NCBI GenBank assembly: GCA_016861025.1
Contig: BOKO01000012.1
Coordinates: 62,001 to 126,000 of the forward strand
Origin: Chloroflexota bacterium
GTDB taxonomy: Bacteria; Chloroflexota; Anaerolineae; Caldilineales; Caldilineaceae
Direction: 5' to 3'
Length of the DNA: 64,000 nt
A program made the position numbers and the translations under genes. The first letter of the stretch is position 1. Every line of letters begins with the position of its first letter. Below the pieces are notes generated by a model. The model was not told the origin of the DNA, searched no databases, and worked only from the letters and a program-made list of their open reading frames with translations. Below, one piece after another: positions 10,984-23,923 of this stretch.

Positions 10984-11012
10984 ATAATACTAAATACAGT
11001 ACTGCATGTCAA
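10984..11012 (-). promoter_or_regulatory. hicAB promoter with palindromic operator in the spacer
   Basis: On the minus strand TTGACA (11012-11007), a 17-bp spacer and TATTAT (10989-10984) make a near-perfect housekeeping promoter 13 bp upstream of the hicA start. The spacer contains the perfect palindrome CAGTACTG, a good candidate for binding by the ribbon-helix-helix domain of HicB. AGTATT half-sites occur on both sides of it. Confidence 0.75.
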
Positions 11013-11053
11013 TACTGAGTTTTTGTAACGAACCACCGCGGTGGAGAAGCAGG

Positions 11054-12514
<1,461 letters not shown>

Positions 12515-12988
12515 CAGGAACCTCAGCCTGAACGTACAAAAACTGTCATAGTGCGACCATTGTAGAACAAAGTCGACCAGCGACCAACCGACGAAATGCG
12601 ATTAGGTAAGTCTGAATGCAGCGAAGAATCCGACCTTATTGCGTCACTGAGGCGCCCCTTATCGTATCAACGCCCCGCTATATCCTCCAGCATGGCCCGC
12701 CATACCCGATTGCTATTCTACCCCAATTCACGACAGGTGTGGAACCTATTCCGGCGCTGTTTTCGCTCAGGCGCCGCTACGTCTATACTATATTACATCA
12801 CAGCGCAGCGCATCATCATGGAAAATGCGCTGGTGCTCCCGCTCTTCACCGTCAATACAACTTATCTGAACGCGCCGTCGGTGCAGAACTTCATCTTCGA
12901 CGTAGAGGGCTATCCGTATATCTACAACTTCTCACTGAGCCGCTGATCGCACAACGCTTGTCGTTGTTTGATTTGTGGCGGCGGTCCG
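12515..12988. other. Intergenic region holding a gene fragment
   Basis: About 470 bp without an intact gene. Apart from the substrate-binding-protein remnant at 12803-12946, reading frames before it (from 12596) do not resemble a protein and no ribosome site precedes them. I see no RNA gene or promoter that I would defend. Confidence 0.5.
12803..12946 (+). pseudogene. C-terminal fragment of a family 5 extracellular solute-binding protein
   Basis: About 47 codons ending in a stop at 12946 read AQRIIMENALVLPLFTVN, then TYLNAPSVQNFIFDVEGYPY and IYNFSLSR. This is what the last helix and strand of SBP_bac_5 peptide/nickel-binding lipoproteins look like (a helix ending in -ALVLPLF, then a strand ending in -EGYPYLYD). 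No upstream part of such a protein exists in any frame in the preceding 300 bp, and the rest of the transporter is absent. It is therefore the tail of a deleted gene. The fragment still reads without a frameshift, suggesting a recent deletion. Confidence 0.7.
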
Positions 12989-13423
12989 TTAGCGGGCCGC
13001 CTGCCGCCAATCATACGGCAGCAGATCGCGCAAGGTCAGCGCCACGCCATCCGCCACCAGCACCAAAGCGTCGAGATTCTCGTCGTGAAGCTGGCTGATG
13101 AACTCCCGACAGCGCCCGCATGGCGGTAGAACGCGTCCATCCCAATTGACCGCAACCATCTTCAATACGCGGTTTTCGCCAGCAGTGATCATTGCCGCAG
13201 CCGCGGCGTGTTCGGCGCAGAACCCCATCGAACAGGCGGTGTCGATGCAGACGCCTGTGTAGATTGCGCCGCTTTCGCTCAGCAACGCTGCTCCGACGCC
13301 GCCTGCCTCCGCCTCGGCGGAAAGCCGGCGCGGGTTGAGCACAGTGCGGGCGCGAGCGTACAATTCATCAAAGCTCACGGAGATATCGCTGAAATCTTGC
13401 GGAACCGTCGTTGTTTGTTGCAT
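12989..13423 (-). CDS. Cytidine-deaminase-like zinc enzyme
   Basis: A 144-residue protein of the CDA fold. The zinc and catalytic residues are complete: CAEHAA supplies the first Cys and the proton-shuttle Glu, and PPCGRCREF supplies the other two Cys. The family includes free cytidine deaminases and blasticidin-S deaminases; the short length and GFCAEHAAAAAM fit either. It lies 13 bp downstream of eutC on the same strand, with ribosome site GAGAGATCACC, so it is probably in the eut operon. Why a nucleoside-type deaminase should sit with ethanolamine ammonia-lyase is unclear. Confidence 0.85.
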   Translation of the reverse strand: MQQTTTVPQDFSDISVSFDELYARARTVLNPRRLSAEAEAGGVGAALLSESGAIYTGVCIDTACSMGFCAEHAAAAAMITAGENRVLKMVAVNWDGRVLPPCGRCREFISQLHDENLDALVLVADGVALTLRDLLPYDWRQAAR

Positions 13424-13436
13424 GGTGATCTCTCAA

Positions 13437-14246
13437 TCATTCTACGCCTGACATTTTTATCTTCAACCCGATCCCGCTGGACTCATGTCTGAGCATCTTT
13501 TTGATCAACTCCACCACATACGCGCCTGCCTCCAGCGGATTCATGCCGCCATGGTAGGTGATCATGCAAACGACATCGCGATCGGCGTCGGTCTTGCCGG
13601 GGCCTGGTCTGTAGCCCAGGTAGGCGCTCAACGCGTCGGCGACACCGAGGCCAGGGCGTTCGCCAAGCAGAATCACGACCACATCGGCGCCGATGATGGC
13701 GTTCACATCGTTGATCACACCGACGCGTGCGAACTGAATAAAGAAAGGCGTCCCGACGCTGACGCCGGCGCTCTTCAATCCTTGTTCGATGATCGGATAG
13801 ATTTCCGGTGCATTGGTGTTGACGGCGGCGGCGCTCAAACCGTCGCCGACGACTATCTGCACCTGTGGCTGTCTGATGCAGCGCGCTGCAATCGTCGCTT
13901 TTGCATCATCACAGAGCCTGCGCCCGAGGTCGGGGCGCAGCAGATACTCATCTCGATCGGCGACCTGCGTCTTCACCGTGAAAAGGCCCAACTTCGCCTT
14001 CACTTCTTCCGCCACTTCACCGTAAATGGCGTCCTGCGCAGCAGCGTGATCGGCGTGGAAGAGCAGCAGCGAACGTGTGCGCGGACGTGGGCCAGCGCGC
14101 CCGACGCCGATGCGTGCAGTCGTGGCGGCGCAGAGGTTGCGCAACCCCTCCAGATCGTGAGGATTCTTCACCCCGATCGCACGTCGCTCCTCAGGCAGCG
14201 TCGGGTCGGGCAGGTCAATGATCACTTTGTCATCTGCTCGATCCAT
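13437..14246 (-). CDS. eutC: Ethanolamine ammonia-lyase small subunit
   Basis: A 269-residue light chain of coenzyme-B12-dependent ethanolamine ammonia-lyase, which with EutB splits ethanolamine into acetaldehyde and ammonia. Recognisable stretches include TARIGVGRAGPRPRT at the N-terminal side, IVVGDGLSAAAVN, ILLGERPGLGVADALSAYL and MITYHGGMNPLEAGAYV, all in family order. The ribosome site GGGAGGGGG is strong. It starts 23 bp after the eutB stop, so the two subunits are co-transcribed. No shell-protein gene of an ethanolamine microcompartment is present nearby. Confidence 0.95.
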   Translation of the reverse strand: MDRADDKVIIDLPDPTLPEERRAIGVKNPHDLEGLRNLCAATTARIGVGRAGPRPRTRSLLLFHADHAAAQDAIYGEVAEEVKAKLGLFTVKTQVADRDEYLLRPDLGRRLCDDAKATIAARCIRQPQVQIVVGDGLSAAAVNTNAPEIYPIIEQGLKSAGVSVGTPFFIQFARVGVINDVNAIIGADVVVILLGERPGLGVADALSAYLGYRPGPGKTDADRDVVCMITYHGGMNPLEAGAYVVELIKKMLRHESSGIGLKIKMSGVE

Positions 14247-14269
14247 CGTTCACCCCCTCCCTGCTGAAA

Positions 14270-15637
14270 TCATCGCTGTAAAAAGAAAGAAGCATCGCCA
14301 GCCTTATCGGTCAGACGCCCATCCCTCATTAAGCCGATCTCCTCCATCCACGCCTCAAATTCGGGCAGCGGACGCAACCCCAACAGCTGGCGCAGGGTTG
14401 CGGTGTCATGATAGCTGGTGCACTGATAGCTCAACATTGCGTCGTCGCCCATCGGCACACCCATGAAGTAATCGCAGCCCGCAGCAGCCAGGAGCACCGC
14501 CAGATTCTCGATATCATTCTGCGTGGCGCGCGCATGGTTGGTGTAGCAAGCGTCGCAGCCCATGGGAACGCCGGTCAGCTTGCCCATAAAATGATCCTCC
14601 AGACCAGCGCGCGTGATCTGCGTCGCATCGTAGAGATATTCCGGGCCAATAAAGCCGACGACAGTGTTGACCTGAAAAGGGCGATAGCGTTTTGCCAATC
14701 CATAGATGCGCGCCTCCATCGTCAATTGATCGGCGTCGTAATGCGCATCCGCCGATAGCGCCGTACCCTGACCCGTCTCAAAATACATGAAGTTGGGGCC
14801 TTCTGAGACGCAGTGTTTCTGCGCCAGAGTGTACGCTTCATCCAACATGCCGACCGTGACGCCAAACGCTTCGTTTGCTTTTTGCGAGCCAGCCAGACTC
14901 TGGAACATTAATCCCATCGGCGCGCCGCGTTTAAGCGCCTCCATCTGGGTGGTGACATGCGCCAGCACACAATTTTGCGTGGGAATCCGCCAGCGCTGGA
15001 TGACTTCATAGGTCATATCCAAAAGCCGCATGACATTATCCACCGAATCATCCATCGGGTTGATGCCGATGACGCTGTCGCCGGAGCCGAAGGACAGTCC
15101 CTCGTAGAGCGTGGCGCGGATGCCATCGACTGAATCGGTGGGGTGGTTGGGTTGGTTGCGCGAAGCAAGCGTGCCCTGAAGACCGATGGTGTTGTTGGCG
15201 TGTGCAGTGAAGCGTATCTTGCTGGCGCCGTATATCAAATCTAAGTTCGACATCAACTTCGTCACTGCGGCGACCATCTCTGCGGTGAGACCGTCGCTCA
15301 CACGCCGGATCATCGCTGTGGTGGTGTTATCCGCCAATACCCACTCGCGCAATTCGCCAACCGTCCATCCTTTGATCTCATCATAGACCACCTCATCGAC
15401 GGCGTCCTGGATGACACGCGTCACTTCGTCCTCCTCGTAGGGAACGACCGGATTTTGGCGCAGAACCGCCAGCGGCGTTTCAGCCAGAACATGGCGCGCC
15501 GCCATACGCTCGGCCGCCGTGGTTGCAGCAATGCCAGCCTGTCGGTCGCCGGATTTTTCTTCGTTTGCTTTGGCAAGCAACTCCTTGATCGTGCGAAATT
15601 CGTACATTTTTCCATAAAGTCTGGTTCGCAGGAGCAT
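14270..15637 (-). CDS. eutB: Ethanolamine ammonia-lyase large subunit
   Basis: A 455-residue catalytic TIM-barrel subunit. Strong family stretches are SGDRQAGIAA near the N terminus, LIYGASKI, EGLSFGSGDSVIGINP, CVLAHVTTQMEALKRGAP, FETGQGTALSA, MEARIYGLAKRY, NTVVGFIGPEYLYD and GCDACYTNHA. The start at 15637 is chosen because it has ribosome site AAAGGGGGGAA and gives an N terminus (MLLRTRLYGKMYEF) that matches the enterobacterial enzyme, rather than the internal ATG at 15607. The enzyme is cytosolic and needs adenosylcobalamin. The order is eutA, eutB, eutC, deaminase. Confidence 0.96.
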   Translation of the reverse strand: MLLRTRLYGKMYEFRTIKELLAKANEEKSGDRQAGIAATTAAERMAARHVLAETPLAVLRQNPVVPYEEDEVTRVIQDAVDEVVYDEIKGWTVGELREWVLADNTTTAMIRRVSDGLTAEMVAAVTKLMSNLDLIYGASKIRFTAHANNTIGLQGTLASRNQPNHPTDSVDGIRATLYEGLSFGSGDSVIGINPMDDSVDNVMRLLDMTYEVIQRWRIPTQNCVLAHVTTQMEALKRGAPMGLMFQSLAGSQKANEAFGVTVGMLDEAYTLAQKHCVSEGPNFMYFETGQGTALSADAHYDADQLTMEARIYGLAKRYRPFQVNTVVGFIGPEYLYDATQITRAGLEDHFMGKLTGVPMGCDACYTNHARATQNDIENLAVLLAAAGCDYFMGVPMGDDAMLSYQCTSYHDTATLRQLLGLRPLPEFEAWMEEIGLMRDGRLTDKAGDASFFLQR

Positions 15638-15747
15638 TCAAGTTCCCCCCTTTGACAGGTGACAACCGTCAGAATCCAAGCCCAGGCAATCCATATCAGG
15701 GCAGCGATTCTGCCAGAAAGACATCGCCCAAACGCCGTACGGTTTTC

Positions 15748-17205
15748 TCAATGATAAAACACGAGCGTCTTTACTGCGACCGGCGTCGCGCGTCCGCCCG
15801 GCAGCGGCGCCCCGATGTCGATCAGGTCCCCCTCCTCCACTGCGATCTGATCGAGCACGATCAAGGGCAGCGCCGGCTGTAAACCGCTGATGCTTTGTCC
15901 CAGCGCCAGTGCATAGTCGCGTTCCAACACCAGAATCACCGGCGCCGATTGTGCACGATCGCTGCATGCACCCGCATACTGCACGACGCCATCGGCGACC
16001 ACCCTCAGAGCAGCGTGATTCAATCTCGCTGGCAAATCCAATGCCAGCGCCAGCATTGCCCGACCATCTTCAGCATCCCACTGACGGGCAGCGTTCAGCA
16101 ATGCATCCGCCAGACAATCGGGGCGAGCCAACTCCTCGACCGTTAGCCGGGGGCGCACAACCAGCAGATTGCGCAAAGGCAGCCGATCGCAGCCCAGCCA
16201 GATCGTGCTGCCGCTCAATGTGATCGTCTGGCTGGAAGCGCCCATCACCGTCGCACGCCGCGTCTCCGCCGGACGCTGGATGTTGTGCTTGCAAATTCGT
16301 GGATGAAGACGCAGGCACTGCGCAAAGAGCGGCCCCAGATCATCGTGCACCAACACATCCGCCAGGCAGTGGATCTCGATGGGATCGTAGAAGTATGCAC
16401 CGACCCCGCCAGTAAAGAAGACGACCGACGATTGCGCGGCGCCCTGAAGCGGCGAGGTTAGCCGAAGGCGTTGTCCTAATTCGCTGACCTCGCCGGCAAT
16501 CAGATCGGCGACGAGATCGGCCATGCAAATGCAGAGATGCTCCGCCGTCGCCAGGTCGATGCGCTCTCCCTCGCGCACGGGCAGGTCGAGCGCATCGATA
16601 ATTACTCGCCCAGGCGGGGTGATGCGCCGCACGATGCCAGAAGTTCTGTCGATCACCAACAGCCGCCCACCGACCGCCGATGCAGCAGAAGAGAGCATTG
16701 CGCCGCCCCGAAAGATTGTAGCGTTCGCGGTGCCGCCGCCGATGTCGACGGTGGTGGCCTGGACGTAGCGGCTGGCTGAATAAGCAGCCACGCCGGCGCC
16801 ACGCCCGGCAATTTGCGCTTCCACGTTCGGGCCTGCAACAGTCACAACAAAATCGCCGGCCAGATGCGCAAGCGCCGTGAGAATAGCATCGGCGTTGCTC
16901 GTGCGTGCGATCTCGCCGGTGACGATGACGGCGCCGGTTTCGATCTGGGCTGGCGATAGCCCGGCGCGCTGATATTCTTTGCTCACCATGGCTGTCAGCG
17001 CCGCAACATCCACCTCCTGTGAGGAGAGCAGCGGCGTTAAGACGATAGGACTTTGGTGGAGGATCTCTCTGGCGCTGACTTGAAGACGGGGCGCATGTCC
17101 CGGACGCGTTGACTCCTGAACGAGGAGGCTGGAGAAGGCAAGTTGGGTCGTCGTCGTGCCAACGTCGATTCCAACGCTAAGCAGTTTGCGTCCTATCAAT
17201 GACAT
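15748..17205 (-). CDS. eutA: Ethanolamine ammonia-lyase reactivating factor EutA
   Basis: A 485-residue ASKHA-fold ATPase that exchanges damaged cobalamin on ethanolamine ammonia-lyase. Both nucleotide phosphate loops are seen: VGIDVGTTTTQLAFS at the N terminus and TTVDIGGGTANATIF in the middle; FFTGGVGAYFYDP is the adenosine-side motif. The start at 17205 has AGGGGA about 8 bp upstream; the open frame continues further upstream but is not protein-like. It precedes eutB by 110 bp on the same strand. Having its own reactivase means the lyase can work without a microcompartment. Confidence 0.92.
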   Translation of the reverse strand: MSLIGRKLLSVGIDVGTTTTQLAFSSLLVQESTRPGHAPRLQVSAREILHQSPIVLTPLLSSQEVDVAALTAMVSKEYQRAGLSPAQIETGAVIVTGEIARTSNADAILTALAHLAGDFVVTVAGPNVEAQIAGRGAGVAAYSASRYVQATTVDIGGGTANATIFRGGAMLSSAASAVGGRLLVIDRTSGIVRRITPPGRVIIDALDLPVREGERIDLATAEHLCICMADLVADLIAGEVSELGQRLRLTSPLQGAAQSSVVFFTGGVGAYFYDPIEIHCLADVLVHDDLGPLFAQCLRLHPRICKHNIQRPAETRRATVMGASSQTITLSGSTIWLGCDRLPLRNLLVVRPRLTVEELARPDCLADALLNAARQWDAEDGRAMLALALDLPARLNHAALRVVADGVVQYAGACSDRAQSAPVILVLERDYALALGQSISGLQPALPLIVLDQIAVEEGDLIDIGAPLPGGRATPVAVKTLVFYH

Positions 17206-17335
17206 AGTGTAGCGTCCCCTGGCTTCCATCCGCGCACCCGCGTGGAATGCTCTGTACAGCCCGGCTGATCGCTTGATGGCAATCTCGCACTGCTTGTAGC
17301 AATCAGGCGCAACAAACGCAGGGATCCAACACCGT

Positions 17336-19342
<2,007 letters not shown>

Positions 19343-19441
19343 ATCAGCACTCCATCAGGTATTGGCGCGAACACCGGCGTCCAGTCACACTCGGCAGCCA
19401 ACGTTCCTCACCACGTATGACCGTGAATTATAGCAGACGAT

Positions 19442-19470
19442 TTGGTTTGCAGGTCTATCTCTCTTACAAT
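19442..19470 (+). promoter_or_regulatory. Putative promoter for the ATPase/DUF4276 pair
   Basis: TTGGTT (19442-19447), a 17-bp spacer and TACAAT (19465-19470) lie about 80 bp before the ATPase start, in an otherwise non-coding divergent gap. Confidence 0.45.
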
Positions 19471-19549
19471 GACGACGAGATGAAGCTGTTCTCATCTTGA
19501 TTCACTACGTGTACAGCAAACGGCGCCTTCCCAAATCGAGATACGATCC

Positions 19550-20671
19550 ATGTCCGCACTCAATGCCATCACAATTCAGGGTTTCAGAAGCATCGCTGAT
19601 GTCGAGAAGCTGGAACTCAGGCCCATCAACGTGCTGATTGGCCCTAACGGCTCCGGCAAATCAAACTTTATTGCGGTCTTTGCCTTCCTAAACGCGATCC
19701 GTGATGGGAAACTCCAAGATTATGTTGCTCGTGCTGGCGGCGCTGATCGTTTGCTTCATTTTGGTTCCAAGATCACGCCGGCGATTGTGCTGCATGTCTT
19801 TTTTCGAGATGATACAAACCAGTATCGGATTGTCCTGACACCGACCGAGACGGATCAGTTGTTTCCGAACGGTGAACACGTTTATTTCTGGGACAGGGAT
19901 AAGTATTCAGAGCGACCTTACGCCGAACGGCTGGCCGCACGTGGGCTAGAGGCTGGCATCAGCGATCCAGACCGCGGCGGTACGGCGCAATACGTGCGCA
20001 AACTCCTGGCGAGCTGGCGTCTCTATCACTTTCACGACACGAGCGCTATGTCGCCACTGAAGAAGACCGGGGACATCAACGACAACCGTTTCTTGCGCCC
20101 AGATGGCTCCAATCTTGCTGCATTTCTCTACCTGCTACGCCAGAAACATCTCTCGACCTACAATATGATCTGCCGTACAGTGCAGCGAGTCGCACCCTTT
20201 TTCGACGACTTCGTTCTTGAACCGCTGCGGCTGAACCCAGACAAGATTCGCCTGGAATGGCGGCACAGGGGGGCGGACGCCTATTTCGATGTTGCATCTC
20301 TATCCGACGGCACGTTGCGATTCATCGCACTGGCAACGCTGCTGCTCCAGCCTGAGGAATACCGCCCTTCCGTGATTTTGGTGGACGAACCCGAACTGGG
20401 GTTGCATCCATACGCGATCACGCTCCTTGCTTCACTCATCAAGCAGGTCTCGCACACGACCCAGGTGATTCTCTCTACACAGTCACCGCTGCTGCTCGAT
20501 CATTTCGAGCCAGAGGATGTGTTGGTAGCAGAACGCGCCAACGGCAGCACGCAGTTCACACGCCTTGATGCAGACCGGCTGGCAATCTGGCTGGAGGAAT
20601 ATAGCTTGGGACAGCTTTGGGAGAAAAATGAACTCGGTGGTCGCCCGGCGCCAGAGGGAGTATATGGCTAG
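19550..20671 (+). CDS. AAA/RecF-like ATPase (AAA_21), candidate defence protein
   Basis: A 373-residue SMC/RecF-type ATPase. The N terminus is ITIQGFRSIADVEKLELRPI followed at once by the Walker A loop GPNGSGKSNF. The ABC-like signature is LSDGTLRFIALATLLL, Walker B is VILVDEPELGLHP with a catalytic Glu, and the switch region is STQSPLLLDHF. The insertion between the half-domains is short, so it lacks the long coiled coil of SMC or RecN. It has no TOPRIM nuclease of its own, unlike OLD proteins. It overlaps by 8 bp the next gene, which may supply that activity. Such ATPases usually act as sensors in phage-defence pairs; the target here is unknown. Confidence 0.85.
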   Translation: MSALNAITIQGFRSIADVEKLELRPINVLIGPNGSGKSNFIAVFAFLNAIRDGKLQDYVARAGGADRLLHFGSKITPAIVLHVFFRDDTNQYRIVLTPTETDQLFPNGEHVYFWDRDKYSERPYAERLAARGLEAGISDPDRGGTAQYVRKLLASWRLYHFHDTSAMSPLKKTGDINDNRFLRPDGSNLAAFLYLLRQKHLSTYNMICRTVQRVAPFFDDFVLEPLRLNPDKIRLEWRHRGADAYFDVASLSDGTLRFIALATLLLQPEEYRPSVILVDEPELGLHPYAITLLASLIKQVSHTTQVILSTQSPLLLDHFEPEDVLVAERANGSTQFTRLDADRLAIWLEEYSLGQLWEKNELGGRPAPEGVYG

Positions 20672-21359
20672 GCTCCTGGTGCATGTCGAAGGTGAGACAG
20701 AGGAGACCTTTGTTAATGAGATTCTTGCGCCGCATCTTCGACAGCATGGCTTCGACCGGGTGAGCGCGCGGCTCATAGGCAATGCCCGGCAACGCAATCG
20801 ACGTGGCGGCATTCGTGGCTGGGACGCCGTGCGCAAAGACATCCTCAACCACCTTCGTGAAGATGCAGGCTGCCTGGCGACCACCATGGTCGATTACTAT
20901 GCATTACCCCAAAGCGGCGCAGGAGCATGGCCAGGTCGCAGCGCGGCAAATCGACTACCATTCGATCAGAAGGCGCAGACTGTTGAGACAGCAATGGCAC
21001 AGGACATTGCGAGCGCAATGGGCGATGCTTTTGATCCTGCCCGTTTCGTGCCGTATGTCATCATGCACGAATTTGAGGGGCTGTTGTTCAGTGATTGTGA
21101 TCGCTTCAGCGTCGGAGTCGGACGTCCTGAACTGGCGCCTCAGTTGCACGCGATCCGCAATAACTTCGCCACGCCGGAGGAAATCAACGATTCACCCCAG
21201 ACTTGCCCATCACAGCGAATCAAGACGCTGATCCCCGACTACGAAAAGCCGCTTATGGGAACCCTGGCGATGCTGGAAATCGGTCTGCCAGCAATCCGGC
21301 AGCAGTGCATGTTCTTTCGCCGGTGGCTTGAACGTCTCGAATCCTGGACCGGGAAATAG
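20664..21359 (+). CDS. DUF4276 family protein, probable TOPRIM-like partner of the ATPase
   Basis: A 231-residue protein. The N terminus MARLLVHVEGETEETFVNEI has the acidic VEG-x-TEE pattern of TOPRIM-type nucleases; an acidic VDYYALP follows around residue 75, and a conserved-looking HEFEGLLFSD is near 135. These acidic residues could bind metal. The start at 20664 has GAGGGAG 6 bp upstream and overlaps the ATPase stop by 8 bp, so the two are translationally coupled. The DUF4276 call is from motif recognition, and the TOPRIM relationship is my inference. The most likely role is the effector nuclease of a two-gene defence system. Confidence 0.78.
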   Translation: MARLLVHVEGETEETFVNEILAPHLRQHGFDRVSARLIGNARQRNRRGGIRGWDAVRKDILNHLREDAGCLATTMVDYYALPQSGAGAWPGRSAANRLPFDQKAQTVETAMAQDIASAMGDAFDPARFVPYVIMHEFEGLLFSDCDRFSVGVGRPELAPQLHAIRNNFATPEEINDSPQTCPSQRIKTLIPDYEKPLMGTLAMLEIGLPAIRQQCMFFRRWLERLESWTGK

Positions 21360-21368
21360 TCCTGATTC

Positions 21369-22442
<1,074 letters not shown>

Positions 22443-22459
22443 AAGAACGCGTGAAGTAG

Positions 22460-22558
22460 GAATTGTGAATTGTCGATTGTGAATTGTGAACACACGTACG
22501 CTGTGCTGGCGACGCCTGCTTCACAATTCACAATTCATGCTTCACAATTCACACTTCA
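22460..22558. repeat. AATTGTGAA repeat, palindromic double copy
   Basis: Left arm 22460-22491 has GAATTGTGAATTGTCGATTG followed by TGAATTGTGAA; right arm 22517-22558 has CACAATTCACAATTC twice. The arms are inverted, so the region can fold into a long hairpin of about 100 bp. The right arm is nearly identical, in opposite orientation, to the single copy at 7049-7088. It lies between asnS and the WecA-type gene. Confidence 0.75.
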
Positions 22559-22564
22559 GTCTTT

Positions 22565-23923
22565 CTACGGACGCATGGTTGTCAACATGCGCGGGAAGGC
22601 AATTGTCTCGCGCACGTGATCCAGCCCGCAGACCCAGGCGACAGTGCGCTCCACGCCAAGACCAAAGCCGCTGTGCACCACCGAACCGTAGCGCCGCAGA
22701 TCGACGTACCATTCGTAGGGCGCCATCGGCAGCTTGTGATGCTCGATGGCAGCGATCAGCTTTTCGGCGCTGCTCATGCGCTCGCTGCCGCCGGTGATCT
22801 CGCCGTAGCCTTCGGGCGCCAGCAGATCGACGCTGCGGCAGACTTCCGGGCGATCCGGCTCCGGCTCCATGTAGAAGGCTTTGACCTGCGTCGGGTAGTG
22901 ATGCACAAAGACCGGCTTCTCGAACTGCGCGGCGATATAGGTTTCGTGCGGGCTGCCAAAGTCGTCGCCCCACTCGATCGGCGGCACCGGATCGGGATAG
23001 CCGGGCACAAGTTCGCCGCGCGCCGCAGCAGCATTGATCATCTTCACCGCTTCGTCGTAGTGAATGCGCGGGAAGGGCGCAATCACGCGTTCGAGGGCGG
23101 TGGTGTCGCGTTCGAGCACCTTCAGCTCCGGCGCGCATTCGCTCAGACAGCGCTGCACGATGTAGCTGACAAACTGCTCCTCGATCTCCATCAGCTGCTC
23201 CAGGTTGCAGAAGGCGATCTCTGGCTCGACCATCCAGAACTCCTGAAGATGGCGGCGCGTTTTGCTCTTTTCGGCGCGGAAGGTCGGTCCGAAACAATAA
23301 ACCTTGCCAAAAGCAAAGATGTTGGCTTCGTTGTACAATTGCCCGGTCTGCGCCAGATACGCCGGCTCGCCGTGATAGTCGATCTCGAAGAGCGTGGTCG
23401 TGCCTTCCGCCGCCGCCGGTGTGATGATCGGCGTGTCGACGTTGAGAAAGCCATTGTTGTCCAACCAATCGCGGATCGAGCGCACGATCACGGCGCGCAC
23501 GCGCATCGCCGCCCACTGCCGCGAGGAGCGCAGCCACAAGTGCCGATTCTGCATCAGAAACTCGACGCCATGTTCCTTCGGCTGGATCGGATAGGGATCA
23601 GAGATGCTAATCGGCGCAATGCTGCGCACATCCAGCTCATAACCGCCGGGGATGCCTGGCGCGCGCGGGTCAGCTTTCACGACCCCGCTCACGACCAGGC
23701 TGCTTTCCTGGGTGATGGCTTTGGCTGCCTCGAAGTCCTCTTCTTGAACATTGCCCCGGAAAACGACCGCCTGACAGACGCCTGTCCCGTCGCGCACCTG
23801 CAAGAACACCAGCTTGCCCTTGCCGGTCTTGGCGTAGCACCATCCTTGAAGCGCGACCTCTTCGCCTACATGGTCAACCAGCGAACGAACTGTCACAATC
23901 GGCGCATTCGTAGCGTTGCTCAT
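22565..23923 (-). CDS. asnS: Asparaginyl-tRNA synthetase
   Basis: A 452-residue class IIb aminoacyl-tRNA synthetase. The N-terminal OB-fold anticodon-binding domain contains VALQGWCYAKTGKGKLVFLQ and RDGTGVCQAVVF. The catalytic domain has the motif 2 loop FGPTFRAEKSKTRRHLQEFW with MVEPEIAF, which is diagnostic of AsnRS/AspRS, and motif 3 GFGLGVERTVAWVCG near the C terminus. The start at 23923 overlaps the upstream stop (ATGA). A direct AsnRS means asparagine need not be made on the tRNA by GatCAB. Confidence 0.95.
   Translation of the reverse strand: MSNATNAPIVTVRSLVDHVGEEVALQGWCYAKTGKGKLVFLQVRDGTGVCQAVVFRGNVQEEDFEAAKAITQESSLVVSGVVKADPRAPGIPGGYELDVRSIAPISISDPYPIQPKEHGVEFLMQNRHLWLRSSRQWAAMRVRAVIVRSIRDWLDNNGFLNVDTPIITPAAAEGTTTLFEIDYHGEPAYLAQTGQLYNEANIFAFGKVYCFGPTFRAEKSKTRRHLQEFWMVEPEIAFCNLEQLMEIEEQFVSYIVQRCLSECAPELKVLERDTTALERVIAPFPRIHYDEAVKMINAAAARGELVPGYPDPVPPIEWGDDFGSPHETYIAAQFEKPVFVHHYPTQVKAFYMEPEPDRPEVCRSVDLLAPEGYGEITGGSERMSSAEKLIAAIEHHKLPMAPYEWYVDLRRYGSVVHSGFGLGVERTVAWVCGLDHVRETIAFPRMLTTMRP

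Noticed and set aside
12596..12802. Open frame before the solute-binding-protein fragment
   Set aside because: No ribosome site and no resemblance to a solute-binding protein; only the last 47 codons are homologous.
12989..17205. Ethanolamine microcompartment locus
   Set aside because: No shell protein, aldehyde dehydrogenase or chaperone of the eut compartment is present in the window.
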